Source of the DNA: Thermoanaerobaculia bacterium
Lineage (GTDB): Bacteria; Acidobacteriota; Thermoanaerobaculia; Multivoradales; J023
Length of the DNA: 64,000 nucleotides
NCBI GenBank assembly: GCA_030431255.1
Contig: JAUIJL010000019.1
Location: 62,001 to 126,000, forward strand
Direction of reading: 5' to 3'
Part shown: one piece after another, positions 52,358-61,567 of the stretch
Position numbering within the stretch: the first letter of the stretch is position 1
Layout of the letters: every line of letters starts with the position of its first letter
The notes under the pieces: generated by a model
Told to the model about the DNA's origin: nothing
Seen by the model: only the letters and a program-made list of their open reading frames with translations
The model's database searches: none
Made by a program: the position numbers and the translations under genes

Positions 52358-53104
52358 CTAGGAGTCGCCGGTGCGAACGGAAAACGGTGCGCCCAGCTGA
52401 AATCGAGTGGCCGGGTAGTAGAGACGCGCGGTCGACGCCACCGCCGCCTTCGTCGTCGAGGCCGGAGACCAAGTCCGCCGCACGAGCAGCAGGCACGGCT
52501 CGTCCCTGGGCATCTCCAGGTGGCGACGCACCTCGTCCGTGGGCATCACCGCCCGCACCATATGCTCCACTTTCTTAAGCGGCGCGACCTCGAGCAAATA
52601 CTCACTCGGCGTGATCCGCTCGAAATCCACCGACAGATAGTCCGGCGCGGCGGCGGGATTCACATAGCGATCTTCCAATTGGATGGGGCGATCGTTTTCG
52701 TAATGCACGATCAAGGAATGAAAGACCGAGGTGCCCGGCACCACCCCGAGGGCTACCGCACGGTCCGGCGATACCGGCTCCTCCAAGGCATAAATCAAAC
52801 GGGCTCGATGGGTATTGCCGCGGGAGTGGATCTCATCGGCGATGTTCAGCACTTCCAAGGGATGACCCTGGGAACGGCTTTGGGCGATAAACGTGCCGAC
52901 TCCGGCGATCCGCTCCAAATATCCTTCGTCGGTGAGCTCTCGCAAGCCGCGATTGACGGTCATGCGAGAGACCCCGAGCTCCCGTACCAGCTCGTTCTCC
53001 GAAAGCACCCGATCACCCGGACGCCACTCGCCGGAGTGGATGCGATCGAGCACGAACGATTTAACTTTTTTGTAGAGTGGACCCGGAGACCCGGATTTGG
53101 GCAT
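52358..53104 (-). CDS. hutC: GntR/HutC-family repressor of histidine utilisation
   Basis: 248 residues. The N-terminal GntR winged helix (PLYKKVKSFVLDRIHSGEWR, ENELVRELGVSRMTVNRGLR, YLERIAGVGTFIA) is followed by a UTRA ligand domain (~100-240), the HutC architecture; in HutC proteins the ligand is urocanate. The start ATG 53104 has GGAG 10 bases upstream and gives the family length; an ATG at 53188 would add a poorly conserved extension. It lies between hutU and hutI and is divergent from hutI. The two matching 10-bp sites beside hutU and hutI are its probable targets. Confidence 0.92.
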   Translation of the reverse strand: MPKSGSPGPLYKKVKSFVLDRIHSGEWRPGDRVLSENELVRELGVSRMTVNRGLRELTDEGYLERIAGVGTFIAQSRSQGHPLEVLNIADEIHSRGNTHRARLIYALEEPVSPDRAVALGVVPGTSVFHSLIVHYENDRPIQLEDRYVNPAAAPDYLSVDFERITPSEYLLEVAPLKKVEHMVRAVMPTDEVRRHLEMPRDEPCLLLVRRTWSPASTTKAAVASTARLYYPATRFQLGAPFSVRTGDS

Positions 53105-53217
53105 CGACTTGAGCTCCGAAAAATTAGGGGGTCCGCCGACCCATGTCGATCGCAACGAAGGCGGTCCCGTCGGCGCCCCGAGCATCATGGGACGGTGAGG
53201 AGCTTACCACTTGAACC

Positions 53218-53227
53218 TGTCTATACA
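53218..53227. promoter_or_regulatory. HutC-type operator in the hutC-hutI divergent region
   Basis: TGTCTATACA is the exact reverse complement of the TGTATAGACA at 52290-52299. It lies 113 bp after the hutC start side and 77 bp before hutI, so a bound repressor could control both directions. Confidence 0.65.
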
Positions 53228-53304
53228 ACTTCGAGGTTCGATGTTAACGTCTCCCGTCACCCACCCTACCCCGGTAGGTCAAATTCTCAGCAGGAGCAAC
53301 ACCC

Positions 53305-54537
53305 ATGTCATGGGACTTTCTTTGGACCGACTGTCGGCTGGCGACCTTCGCCGGCGATCAACCCTATGGTGCGATCGAAGACGGTGCCATAGGTATCGAA
53401 GGTGGGCGGATCACCTGGGTCGGGCCGGCCGATCGCCTGCCGGGCCCACCCTCGGAGCTCGCCACCAACGTGTGCGACCTGAAGGGTCGTTGGGTGACCC
53501 CCGGACTGGTGGACTGCCACACCCACTTGGTTTTCGGGGGAGATCGCTCCCTCGAATTCGAGCAACGGCTGCAGGGGGTGAGCTATGAGGAGATCGCCCG
53601 CCGCGGGGGCGGCATCAACTCGTCGGTGAAGGCGACCCGGGAAGCGGACGAGCACGAGCTCGTGGCCGCCGCGCGACCCCGGCTTCAGGCACTGATCAAC
53701 GAAGGCGTCACCACGGTTGAGATCAAATCCGGTTACGGACTCGACACCGACACCGAGCTGAGGATGCTGCGGGCCGCGCGCCGACTGAGCGAAGAGCTTC
53801 CCATCACCCTGCGCACGACCTTCCTGGGAGCTCACGCCTTCCCGCCGGAATTCCGCGACGATCCGGACGCTTACGTGGACCTCGTCTGCGACCACATGCT
53901 GCCGCGGGTAGCGGACGAGGGCCTGGCGGACGCGGTCGACGGCTTTTGTGAAGGCATCGCCTTCTCACCCGACCAAATCGAACGGGTCTTCGGCCGCGCC
54001 CGGGAGCTGGGGTTGCCGGTGAAATTGCACGCCGACCAGCTTTCCGACCTCGGTGGCGCTGCCCTCGCCGCCCGCTTCGGCGCGCTCTCCGCGGACCACG
54101 TGGAATACACCTCGGAAGAAGGAGCCCTCGCCATGGGCGAGGCCGGCACGGTGGCGGTCCTCCTGCCCGGAGCTTTTTACGTCCTACGAGAGACCCAGGT
54201 CCCGCCGGTGGACGCTTTCCGACGATTCGGCGTGCCCATGGCCCTGGCCACGGACTGCAATCCGGGATCGGCGCCGGTGCTGTCCCTTCTGGCCATGGCG
54301 AGCATGGGATGCAACCTCTTCCGGCTCACCCCGGAGGAGGCCTTGAGAGGCATCACCTGCAACGGGGCCGCGGCCTTGGGCTTGGACGAGCAGATCGGCA
54401 CCCTCGAAGTCGGCAAGCAAGCGGATCTCGCCATCTGGGATATCCGACACCCCGTCGACCTTTGCTATTGGTTGGGAGCCCGTCCGCTCACCGGTCTGAT
54501 GCGCGGGGGCAGCTGGGTCCAAAAGCCGCCTCTTTGA
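53305..54537 (+). CDS. hutI: Imidazolonepropionase
   Basis: 410 residues. An amidohydrolase-fold enzyme with the metal motif [11 protein letters not shown]. It also has the imidazolonepropionase blocks [24 protein letters not shown] and [17 protein letters not shown]. It opens imidazolonepropionate to N-formimino-glutamate, completing three of the steps together with hutH and hutU. A hutG or hutF-type gene for the last step is not in the window. AGGAG precedes ATG. Its strand is opposite to hutCUH, and a HutC-type site stands upstream. Confidence 0.95.
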   Translation: MSWDFLWTDCRLATFAGDQPYGAIEDGAIGIEGGRITWVGPADRLPGPPSELATNVCDLKGRWVTPGLVDCHTHLVFGGDRSLEFEQRLQGVSYEEIARRGGGINSSVKATREADEHELVAAARPRLQALINEGVTTVEIKSGYGLDTDTELRMLRAARRLSEELPITLRTTFLGAHAFPPEFRDDPDAYVDLVCDHMLPRVADEGLADAVDGFCEGIAFSPDQIERVFGRARELGLPVKLHADQLSDLGGAALAARFGALSADHVEYTSEEGALAMGEAGTVAVLLPGAFYVLRETQVPPVDAFRRFGVPMALATDCNPGSAPVLSLLAMASMGCNLFRLTPEEALRGITCNGAAALGLDEQIGTLEVGKQADLAIWDIRHPVDLCYWLGARPLTGLMRGGSWVQKPPL

Positions 54538-54756
54538 TCGCTTGCCCACAGGATCCGTCTCGATACGGCGGCCTCCGGCGAGGAACCGTCAATCTTTTTC
54601 AATTCTCATGACGGGTTTCGGCTCAAAAATCCGCCTTAATAAGTGACGGCCCTCGCGACGTCGACGTCGCCCCGGCCGCTTCACCCTCAGAGCTCGGCGA
54701 TTTCCGAATCCACTGCAAGCAGCTCTTTCAACATATTCTGCGTACGGCACATTCAG

Positions 54757-54789
54757 CAAAGCCCGGGGCAAATTCCGCCCCGGGCTTTG
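54757..54789. terminator. Bidirectional terminator between hutI and the acyl-CoA dehydrogenase
   Basis: CAAAGCCCGGGGC (54757-54769) pairs perfectly with GCCCCGGGCTTTG (54777-54789) over a 7-base loop; AAAG/CTTT at the base serves as a short T-run on both strands. It lies between convergent genes. The ~220 bp between hutI and this hairpin holds nothing else recognisable. Confidence 0.8.
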
Positions 54790-54830
54790 TCGTTCTCACC
54801 GAATTCGGATTCCGGGGAAACCCCCGTGGC

Positions 54831-56672
54831 TCAGAGGATCGCCGCCATCGAAGCGTTTTCGTTGGATTCGGCGGCCACCAGCTGGCCAACCGCCGGCGGC
54901 ACGGCCCGATGGTTGAAGAGCACCGCGTTTTGGATCTTGTTGTGGAGATGGGTGGCGCGCTCGTTTTCCGTCACGAAGGCTCGCCTTGCCTCGGCGTCCT
55001 CCGAGTCGATGCCCTTCTCCGTCAGCATGATCTGCAAACGGTGATCGGCCAGAATCGCCTGTTGCAGGAGGAATCCACCGCCGAGCAAGGCACCGAAGCA
55101 ATCCATGATCGGCACCGCGTTGAGCATGATGCTCAAACCCGCGTCTCGACGTTCCGGCAGATCGCCGAGGATTTTGCTGAAGCGCACGAGACCGGCGGAC
55201 AAACGCTCGGCGGCCGAGTGCAACGTTGGGATGGATTTTCCCTCGGCTACGGTGCCGATCAGCTCTTTCATCAGATGTTGCACCGCGCCGCCGTTGTTCA
55301 TCGGCAGCTTTCGACCGACAAAATCGAGGGCTTGGATGCCGTTGGTTCCCTCATAAATGGAGGTGATCTTGACGTCCCGCAGATATTGTTCCGCGGGATA
55401 GTCGCTGGTGTATCCATACCCTCCGTAGACCTGCATGGACCATTCGGTAACCCGGAAGCCCCAATCCGACGCCCAGGCCTTGCACACCGGAGTCAGCAGC
55501 GCCACCAATGATCGATACAGCTCTTTTTGATCCCCTTCCGACTGTCGGCTGAGATCGAGATAGTAGGCGGTGCGCAACAGCACCGCGCGCATGGCTTGCA
55601 CATAGGCGGACGAGGTCAGCAGCATGCGTCGCACGTCGGGGTGCTCGACAATCGGTACTTGCGCTTCTTTGCGACCCGCTCGTCGGTCCCAAAACCGCAT
55701 CTGAGCTCGCTCGTGGGCATAGGCCCGAGCGGCCTCGTAGGAAGCGGCGGCCACCGCTGCCCCCTGAACGCCGACCTCGATGCGAGCCGCGTTCATCATC
55801 TCGAACATCAGGGCCATACCCTGGCCCTCCTCGCCCAAGAGGTAACCCCGGCATGTTCCCTCTCGGCCGAAAATGATCGAGCACGTGGGCGACGCGTGAA
55901 TGCCGAGCTTATGCTCGACCCCGGCGCAATAGACATCGTTGGGATCACCCAGGGATCCGTCTTCGTTCACCCAAATTTTGGGCACCGCGAAGAGCGACAG
56001 ACCTTTGGTTCCGTTGGGCGCATCCGGAGCGCGGGCGAGCACCGCGTGGATGATGTTGTCGGCCATGTCGTGCTCGCCGGAGGTGATGAAAATCTTCTCA
56101 CCGGAAATCAAATAGGTGCCGTCTTCTTGCCGTTCCGCCCGGGAGGTGCTGGCCCCCACATCCGAGCCGGCGTGGGGCTCGGTCAGGCACATCGTGCCGG
56201 TCCACTCTCCGGAGATCATCTTTTCGCAGAAGCGGTGTTTGAGCTCCTCACCTCCGTGGTGCTCGATCAGCTCCGACGCACCCCGAGACAATAGGACCAC
56301 CAGGCAGAACGATAGGTTCGCTCCGGAAAAAATGTCGTTCAACACCGTGCCCACCGACTCGGGCATGCCCAAGCCCCCCAGCTCGGGGCTGCTGGTGCTG
56401 CCCACCCAACCGCCTTCCTTATAAAGCTCCCAGGCCTTGACCATCGCAGGAGGAACCCGGACCTCGCCGTTCTCCCACGTCACTCCTTGACGATCGCATT
56501 CGACGTTGATCGTCGCCAGCTCCCGGGTCGCCAGCTCCACGGCCTCGTTGAGCACCATCTCGATGCCCTCGCGATCCCAATCCTCGAATTTCGGGTGTTC
56601 CAGCAGCCCATCGAGCCCCAACCACTCGAAAAGCTGAAATTGCAGGTCTTGAAGATCAACGCTATAGGTCAT
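54831..56672 (-). CDS. Acyl-CoA dehydrogenase, DmdC-like subgroup
   Basis: 613 residues, longer than classical acyl-CoA dehydrogenases (~380) because of an extra C-terminal domain, as in DmdC-type enzymes. FAD/substrate motifs: MCLTEPHAGSDVGAS, LISGEKIFITSGEHD, WSMQVYGGYGYTSDYPAEQY, and the catalytic Glu in ITSIYEGTNGIQ. It probably oxidises an acyl- or methylthio-acyl-CoA to the enoyl-CoA. There are no other beta-oxidation genes close by, so the substrate stays open; the DMSP-related reaction of DmdC should not be assumed. GGAGGAG precedes ATG 56672. Confidence 0.9.
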   Translation of the reverse strand: MTYSVDLQDLQFQLFEWLGLDGLLEHPKFEDWDREGIEMVLNEAVELATRELATINVECDRQGVTWENGEVRVPPAMVKAWELYKEGGWVGSTSSPELGGLGMPESVGTVLNDIFSGANLSFCLVVLLSRGASELIEHHGGEELKHRFCEKMISGEWTGTMCLTEPHAGSDVGASTSRAERQEDGTYLISGEKIFITSGEHDMADNIIHAVLARAPDAPNGTKGLSLFAVPKIWVNEDGSLGDPNDVYCAGVEHKLGIHASPTCSIIFGREGTCRGYLLGEEGQGMALMFEMMNAARIEVGVQGAAVAAASYEAARAYAHERAQMRFWDRRAGRKEAQVPIVEHPDVRRMLLTSSAYVQAMRAVLLRTAYYLDLSRQSEGDQKELYRSLVALLTPVCKAWASDWGFRVTEWSMQVYGGYGYTSDYPAEQYLRDVKITSIYEGTNGIQALDFVGRKLPMNNGGAVQHLMKELIGTVAEGKSIPTLHSAAERLSAGLVRFSKILGDLPERRDAGLSIMLNAVPIMDCFGALLGGGFLLQQAILADHRLQIMLTEKGIDSEDAEARRAFVTENERATHLHNKIQNAVLFNHRAVPPAVGQLVAAESNENASMAAIL

Positions 56673-56888
56673 CGAGCTCCTCCGTGGTCAGATCGAACGA
56701 ATGGGGGTAGCGGGTCGAGAAATCCGCGATGAAAGCATCCCGCCCCCGAATGCGAAGCCTCGGGCATAGATCCTCCTTGAGCGCGAGCTTGGAAGCCGGC
56801 GCGGAGCTTCATGACTCTCAAACCCAGAGGACCGAGACACGTAATCATTAACAGTGAGTGTTTCACATTCGAACCATAAAGGATCAGC

Positions 56889-57107
56889 ATGAGCCGCAAA
56901 CCCTCCACCTTCACCATCCTCCGTCTGATCGTCGCCGCCGTGATTTGCTACATGCTGGCGGCTGGCTTTCACCAGAGCAACACGACCTTATTCGCGGTTT
57001 TCGTAGTCCTGGGCGTCGCCTTTGAAATCGGATTCTGGTCTCAGGTGCTGAAACGGGTCTTTCCCGATCCGGTCAATCCCTGGGACTCGGGCACGGGTCC
57101 CGAGTGA
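56889..57107 (+). CDS. Small hypothetical membrane protein
   Basis: 72 residues with two hydrophobic helices (ILRLIVAAVICYMLAAGF and LFAVFVVLGVAFEIGFWSQV), so it probably sits in the inner membrane, followed by a short Pro/Asp-rich tail. AAAGGA lies 5 bases before ATG 56889. It stands alone between the divergent acyl-CoA dehydrogenase and the kinase gene. No family is recognised. The good ribosome site and a clear two-helix pattern support that it is a real gene. Confidence 0.65.
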   Translation: MSRKPSTFTILRLIVAAVICYMLAAGFHQSNTTLFAVFVVLGVAFEIGFWSQVLKRVFPDPVNPWDSGTGPE

Positions 57108-57492
57108 GATGCCTGGACATCGAAGGGCATAGGGCGTCGTAATACCTATTACAGCCCGCATCTCAATCGGTCCCAAACATCGGGTTCCGTCACAACCCGG
57201 CAACGGCCCAAAACGCCGAGACGTCTCGCCAACCGCTCCAGGCCCGGAGTCAGTCCATAGAGACAAACCCAACCCCCATGCCGACGGCGAGCAAGGTCCT
57301 GATTACGGCTCGCTCCGGCGCGATGTTAAGATGGGTGGTGACCACCGGACGCTCGACGCCGGTGCGGTCGTCTGATCGACTGTTTTTCAATGGCTCTGCT
57401 CTGGTGGCACTGTCTTCAAATGACACTGTCTTCAAACGACACTGCCTTCTACTTCGTAGTATGGGCCTCATGCTCCAGGGGTTGGGACTACC
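57108..57492. other. Intergenic region before the kinase gene
   Basis: 385 bp without a supportable gene. It holds the 16-bp triple repeat listed separately at 57408-57450, 43 bp upstream of the kinase start. No convincing promoter or terminator is visible in the rest. Confidence 0.45.
57408..57450. repeat. 16-bp tandem repeat, about three copies
   Basis: CACTGTCTTCAAATGA (57408-57423), CACTGTCTTCAAACGA (57424-57439) and CACTGCCTTCT (57440-57450). Exact 16-bp period. It lies in the probable promoter or leader of the kinase gene and contains the word GACACT also present in the 20-bp repeat at 201-255. Confidence 0.75.
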
Positions 57493-60084
57493 GTGGCTGA
57501 CCAAGCTCCAAAAAGTCTTCCGCTCGGGCCGGGTGAATGGATCGGAAAACGCTTCCGCATCCTGGAACGCCTCGGTCAGGGAGGGCTGGGCACTGTCTAT
57601 GCCGCCGACGACCGAACCTTGCGGCAACGGGTGGCGCTCAAGTTCCGGGGCTCCGTGGGCCGTGTTTCTTTGTCTTCCAAGGCTCGCCGCAAAAATCGGG
57701 ATCGTCTCAAACACGGAGTCCAGATCGCCCATCGGATCAGCCATCCGCGAATCTGCCGGATCCACGACTTTCATCAGATCGAAGGCTTTGAGTTCGTGTC
57801 CATGGAGCTGGTGGAGGGCCCCAGTCTCGACCAAATGATCCGGGACAGCCCGGTCCCTCTCGATCCCGCTTTCATGACCCGCATGGCCGAAGATATCTGC
57901 GACGGGCTGCAAGCCATCCACGACCAGGGCTGGGTCCACCAGGATATTAAACCTTCGAATCTGATCTTGGATGCCGACGAGCGGGTCAAGATCACCGATT
58001 TCGACATCGTCGGCGCCCGCTGGCGCGGCCTGACCCTCCAATACGCGGCACCGGAGCAGCTGGCCGCCCTCTCCGACTCGGACCTGGCGGAGAGCGCCGC
58101 GCCGACCGCGGCCAGCGACCTCTTCTCCTTGGGCTGTGTGCTCTATGAAGCCGCGACCCTGCATCGAGCCTTCCCCGGCGGCAGCTTGGCCCACAGCGAC
58201 CCCAAGGCACCCGACCTCTACAACCCGGACTTGCCCAAGCGATGGGTCCGGGCGATCGGAGCTTGCTTGCGACGCGATCCGGAGGCGCGTCCACAAAGCG
58301 CCGCCGAGCTCAAGAGCTTGATCGAGTCGGATCCCGAGGGGCAGCGACCTCCCCTCGAGCCGGGAATCGTTCTCGGCTCACGATTCCTGATTGAGCGCAG
58401 GCTCGGCGAGGGCAATAGCGGGGTCGTCTATCAAGCCCGCGACCAGAGTCTGGGCACCCGGGTGGCTCTCAAATTTTGGAATCCCGAGCACTTGGTGTCC
58501 GATCCGACCCCGAAGATGATCGAGGAGGTGCACAAGGCTCGACAGCTCCCCCGGCACGAACGGCTCTGCCAAATCTTGGGTTTCCACCAAGTCGACGGCT
58601 ACGCCTTTGCCGCCATGGAGCTGGTGCGCGGTGAGGATCTTCGGGCTTTGATCGCCCGCGAAGGGCGCATCGACGGGGATCGGGTGCTCGAAATCGCATT
58701 GGATCTCTGCTCCGGTCTCGAGGCCATTCATCGAGCGGGTTTGGTGCATCAAGACATCGAGCCCGGCAATCTCCTGCTGGACCTCGACGGTAGGGTGAAG
58801 ATCACCGATCTCGGTTTCGCCGGGCGTCACCGCTGGTGGGGTCGCTCCCTTCCCTATGCCGCGCCCGAGCAGCTTCTGGCTCTCGAGGGCCTGCGGGCCA
58901 GCAAACCGACCGCCGCTGCCGATATTTTTTCCGTCGGCTGTGTGCTCTACGAAATGCTCACCGGCCAGATGGCCTTCCCGGAAGGGTGTTTGGTGGACTA
59001 CAGCCCGGTCAATCCGGCCCGACTTTTTGCCGACATCCCGCCTTTGCTCGATCAGGCGGTCCAAGCCTGCCTGCAACGTAGCCCCAAACGCCGACCCGCT
59101 TCCGCCGCCCGCCTGGCCGAATTGCTCAGCGGCCACGCCGACATGGACTCCGACGAGCTCAGCGGCCATGCCACCGACCCGTTGGGGGAAAGCCCGGGCA
59201 GCTTGGCGCAAATGAGTCGGCGCCTCTTCGAGCTGCTCGCCCACGATCCCCTGGTGCTTCTCTTGTTGCAGGAGCACCATGACCTGCTGCGAGCTCTGGG
59301 ACTGATACTGCACCAAGTCCAAGACGAGCAAGTGGATATCGACCGTGTGCACCACATCATTCTGCCCACCAGCCGACACATCAGCCTGGACACCTTCTTC
59401 TCGCGTCTCGGGCCCCAATGCGACCTCCGAGATCCCGTTCCCGACGCGGCGGCCTGGGAGTCGGCGATCCACCATCGATTGAGCCGAGGTGAGCAGATGT
59501 TGTTGATCATCAGCGGTTGGGGGCGGGGGCTGGAGGAAGGACGCAGGGAGCTCGGCCGATTCCTCGACTCTCTGACCCGTCAATTCAACAGCCTGCGGGC
59601 CGTCCTGATCGGCGGCCAAGATCTGGCAGCGCTCAAATTCGGCTCCGAAGCGTCGTTCCTTTACAACGCTGAGCATCTCTTCTGGCCTGAATTCGATGCC
59701 GAGGACATCCGCCGGTTGGCGATGACCGATTTCCCCAAGCTCTCGCTACCGAAAACCCACGCCCAAGAGCTGCTCGAGCTGACCGGCGGCCACTATCGGC
59801 TCCTGCGCGCCTGCCTGAGAGCCCTCGATGCCGGTAGGGAAATCAACGAGCGGGTGCTGGCGGACGTCCTCTGGAGCCTCTTCACCCCGTTTCGTGATCA
59901 CGGGGAGACCCGCTCCAAAGTCGCCGAGTGGCTGAAAGTCGACGCTCCCGCGCCCTACGAGCCCTGGCCCCTGGACGAGACCTTGCGCAAGCTGTTCTGG
60001 TCCGGCGCCCTGGCCGACCGAAACGACCGATTGACCTGGCGCTCACCGATCTTCCAGCGGGTCGGGTTGCGGATTTTGTCCTGA
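57493..60084 (+). CDS. Tandem Ser/Thr kinase-pseudokinase protein with C-terminal ATPase-like region
   Basis: 863 residues. Kinase domain 1 (~19-285): glycine loop GQGGLGTVY, Lys in VALKF, catalytic HQDIKPSN (His149, Asp151), DFD in place of DFG, then YAAPEQL. Kinase domain 2 (~290-550): GEGNSGVVY, VALKF, but HQDIEPGN (His419, Asp421) where Lys of the catalytic loop is Glu423, and DLG; it is probably weak or inactive. After ~residue 570 comes an unclassified region (MLLIISGWGRGLEEGRRELG, RAVLIGGQDLAAL) resembling the nucleotide-binding part of a STAND/AAA protein, but no clear Walker A is visible. No transmembrane segment. GTG start with AGGGG upstream. The signal and target are unknown. Confidence 0.85.
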   Translation: MADQAPKSLPLGPGEWIGKRFRILERLGQGGLGTVYAADDRTLRQRVALKFRGSVGRVSLSSKARRKNRDRLKHGVQIAHRISHPRICRIHDFHQIEGFEFVSMELVEGPSLDQMIRDSPVPLDPAFMTRMAEDICDGLQAIHDQGWVHQDIKPSNLILDADERVKITDFDIVGARWRGLTLQYAAPEQLAALSDSDLAESAAPTAASDLFSLGCVLYEAATLHRAFPGGSLAHSDPKAPDLYNPDLPKRWVRAIGACLRRDPEARPQSAAELKSLIESDPEGQRPPLEPGIVLGSRFLIERRLGEGNSGVVYQARDQSLGTRVALKFWNPEHLVSDPTPKMIEEVHKARQLPRHERLCQILGFHQVDGYAFAAMELVRGEDLRALIAREGRIDGDRVLEIALDLCSGLEAIHRAGLVHQDIEPGNLLLDLDGRVKITDLGFAGRHRWWGRSLPYAAPEQLLALEGLRASKPTAAADIFSVGCVLYEMLTGQMAFPEGCLVDYSPVNPARLFADIPPLLDQAVQACLQRSPKRRPASAARLAELLSGHADMDSDELSGHATDPLGESPGSLAQMSRRLFELLAHDPLVLLLLQEHHDLLRALGLILHQVQDEQVDIDRVHHIILPTSRHISLDTFFSRLGPQCDLRDPVPDAAAWESAIHHRLSRGEQMLLIISGWGRGLEEGRRELGRFLDSLTRQFNSLRAVLIGGQDLAALKFGSEASFLYNAEHLFWPEFDAEDIRRLAMTDFPKLSLPKTHAQELLELTGGHYRLLRACLRALDAGREINERVLADVLWSLFTPFRDHGETRSKVAEWLKVDAPAPYEPWPLDETLRKLFWSGALADRNDRLTWRSPIFQRVGLRILS

Positions 60085-60244
60085 GCTTCGGACCGAACGT
60101 CTATGCCTTTAGAACAAAATATGTTATGTTTCTGGACCATAGTTTAACTATCCGATGGCCCGGGAAGGGTCGCAGTTCGTAAAACATCCGGCCCATGGAT
60201 GCGGATTTCGTTCGAGCTTTCACCAACTACGGAGGATAAGCTTC

Positions 60245-61567
60245 ATGAAGAGAGCTCTGCTCTCGGCTGCCGTATTGCTCGCCATATGGCCCGCCGAATT
60301 CTCAAACGCTGAAATGTGCACCGTCGACGTGGTACCCGCTGCCACGTTGTTGGTGCCCTACTTCGAGGTCGACCTCAACCAAACGGACGGCATCAACACC
60401 GTGATCTCGGTCCACAACGCCTTGCCCCAACCGGTGCTGGCGAAGGTCACCCTCTGGACCGACTATTCGATTCCTTCCGTCTGGTTCGACCTCTTTCTAA
60501 CCGGTTACGACGTGGTCAGATTCGATCTCGGGGACGCGTTCCACAACGGAAATCTGCCGATCACCGCCGACCTGCAATCGGATGGCGACGACACCATCAG
60601 CCCGAGCGGTGACCCCTCTTGGGACGGTAGCTTCCCGGAATGCGAAAATTTCTTTCCCTTCTACGTCAATCCGGTGCTCGGTGCTTTCCATCTCGAGCGC
60701 ATTCGTTCCGGCCACACGGGCCAGGGAATTTCGAGCTTGAGCGGTGAATGTATCGGCTCGGATCCTGGAGACGATATTGCCCGCGGCTACATCACCATCG
60801 ATGTGGTGACCCACTGCTCGCTCGTCGCCCCCCACGAGGTCGGCTATTTCGGCGGTGCCGAGCCCGTGGCCGCGGATCTCAATGCCCTGTGGGGGGAATT
60901 CAGCATTTATGATCCGGGCAATGCGTCCAGCTTCACCGAAAGCTTGGTGCACATCGAAGCCGACCCGGGATTCGACGCCTCGTCGACCGCTACGGGATAT
61001 ACCTTCTACGGGCGCTACACCCAGGCCGACAACGGCGCGGACCATCGCGAGCCTCTGGGCACGGTTTGGGGCGCGCGTTATTTGAACGGCGGCGCCTTCT
61101 CCGCCGGCACGGACCTCGTGGTCTGGCGCGACTCCACCTCTTCCGTCACCCCGGTCTCGATCCCGTGCCAGACCTTCCCCGATTGGTACCCCCTCGACGA
61201 AACGGCCGTCAGCTGTTGGAACGAGCAAGAAGATCTCGTCAGCCTATGCGAGCTCACCCAGGGCGGGGTCGGCGAGATCAACCCCGCGTGTTTCCCCCTC
61301 GAAACCCAGCGAGTCGGAGTCGGCGACGGCGATCTCTCGCCGCCGTGGAGCTTCGGTTGGTGCTCCCTCGATCTCAATATTCCGGGAGACTCCTTCCCTG
61401 GAGATGTGGACTTCCCGTCCGGCGGCGGTGATGCCTCCCAAAGCTATGTCATGTCGATTTCCTCCGCCACCGGCCTATTCGGTGTCGGCCTGGGGGCCCT
61501 GCAAATGGGCCATGCTTGTGACGACCCCAATCCCGAGCTGCTCGAGCTGGAGGGAGGCCTGAAATGA
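60245..61567 (+). CDS. Secreted protein of unknown function, tandem paralogue 1
   Basis: 440 residues. A signal peptide (KRALLSAAVLLAIWPAEFSNA) is followed by MCTVDVVPAATLLVPYFEVD, a conserved opening shared with the next gene. The body is beta-rich with paired Cys (ECENFFPF, GECIGSD), recurring motifs such as TGYTFYGRYTQADNGADHRE and a C-terminal CSLDLNIPGD, all aligned with its neighbour. The start is ATG 60245 with GGAGG upstream. The stop overlaps the next gene by 4 bases, so both are made together. No catalytic motif is recognised; an extracellular or surface role is likely. The protein ends without the FESGD motif that its partner carries. Confidence 0.75.
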   Translation: MKRALLSAAVLLAIWPAEFSNAEMCTVDVVPAATLLVPYFEVDLNQTDGINTVISVHNALPQPVLAKVTLWTDYSIPSVWFDLFLTGYDVVRFDLGDAFHNGNLPITADLQSDGDDTISPSGDPSWDGSFPECENFFPFYVNPVLGAFHLERIRSGHTGQGISSLSGECIGSDPGDDIARGYITIDVVTHCSLVAPHEVGYFGGAEPVAADLNALWGEFSIYDPGNASSFTESLVHIEADPGFDASSTATGYTFYGRYTQADNGADHREPLGTVWGARYLNGGAFSAGTDLVVWRDSTSSVTPVSIPCQTFPDWYPLDETAVSCWNEQEDLVSLCELTQGGVGEINPACFPLETQRVGVGDGDLSPPWSFGWCSLDLNIPGDSFPGDVDFPSGGGDASQSYVMSISSATGLFGVGLGALQMGHACDDPNPELLELEGGLK

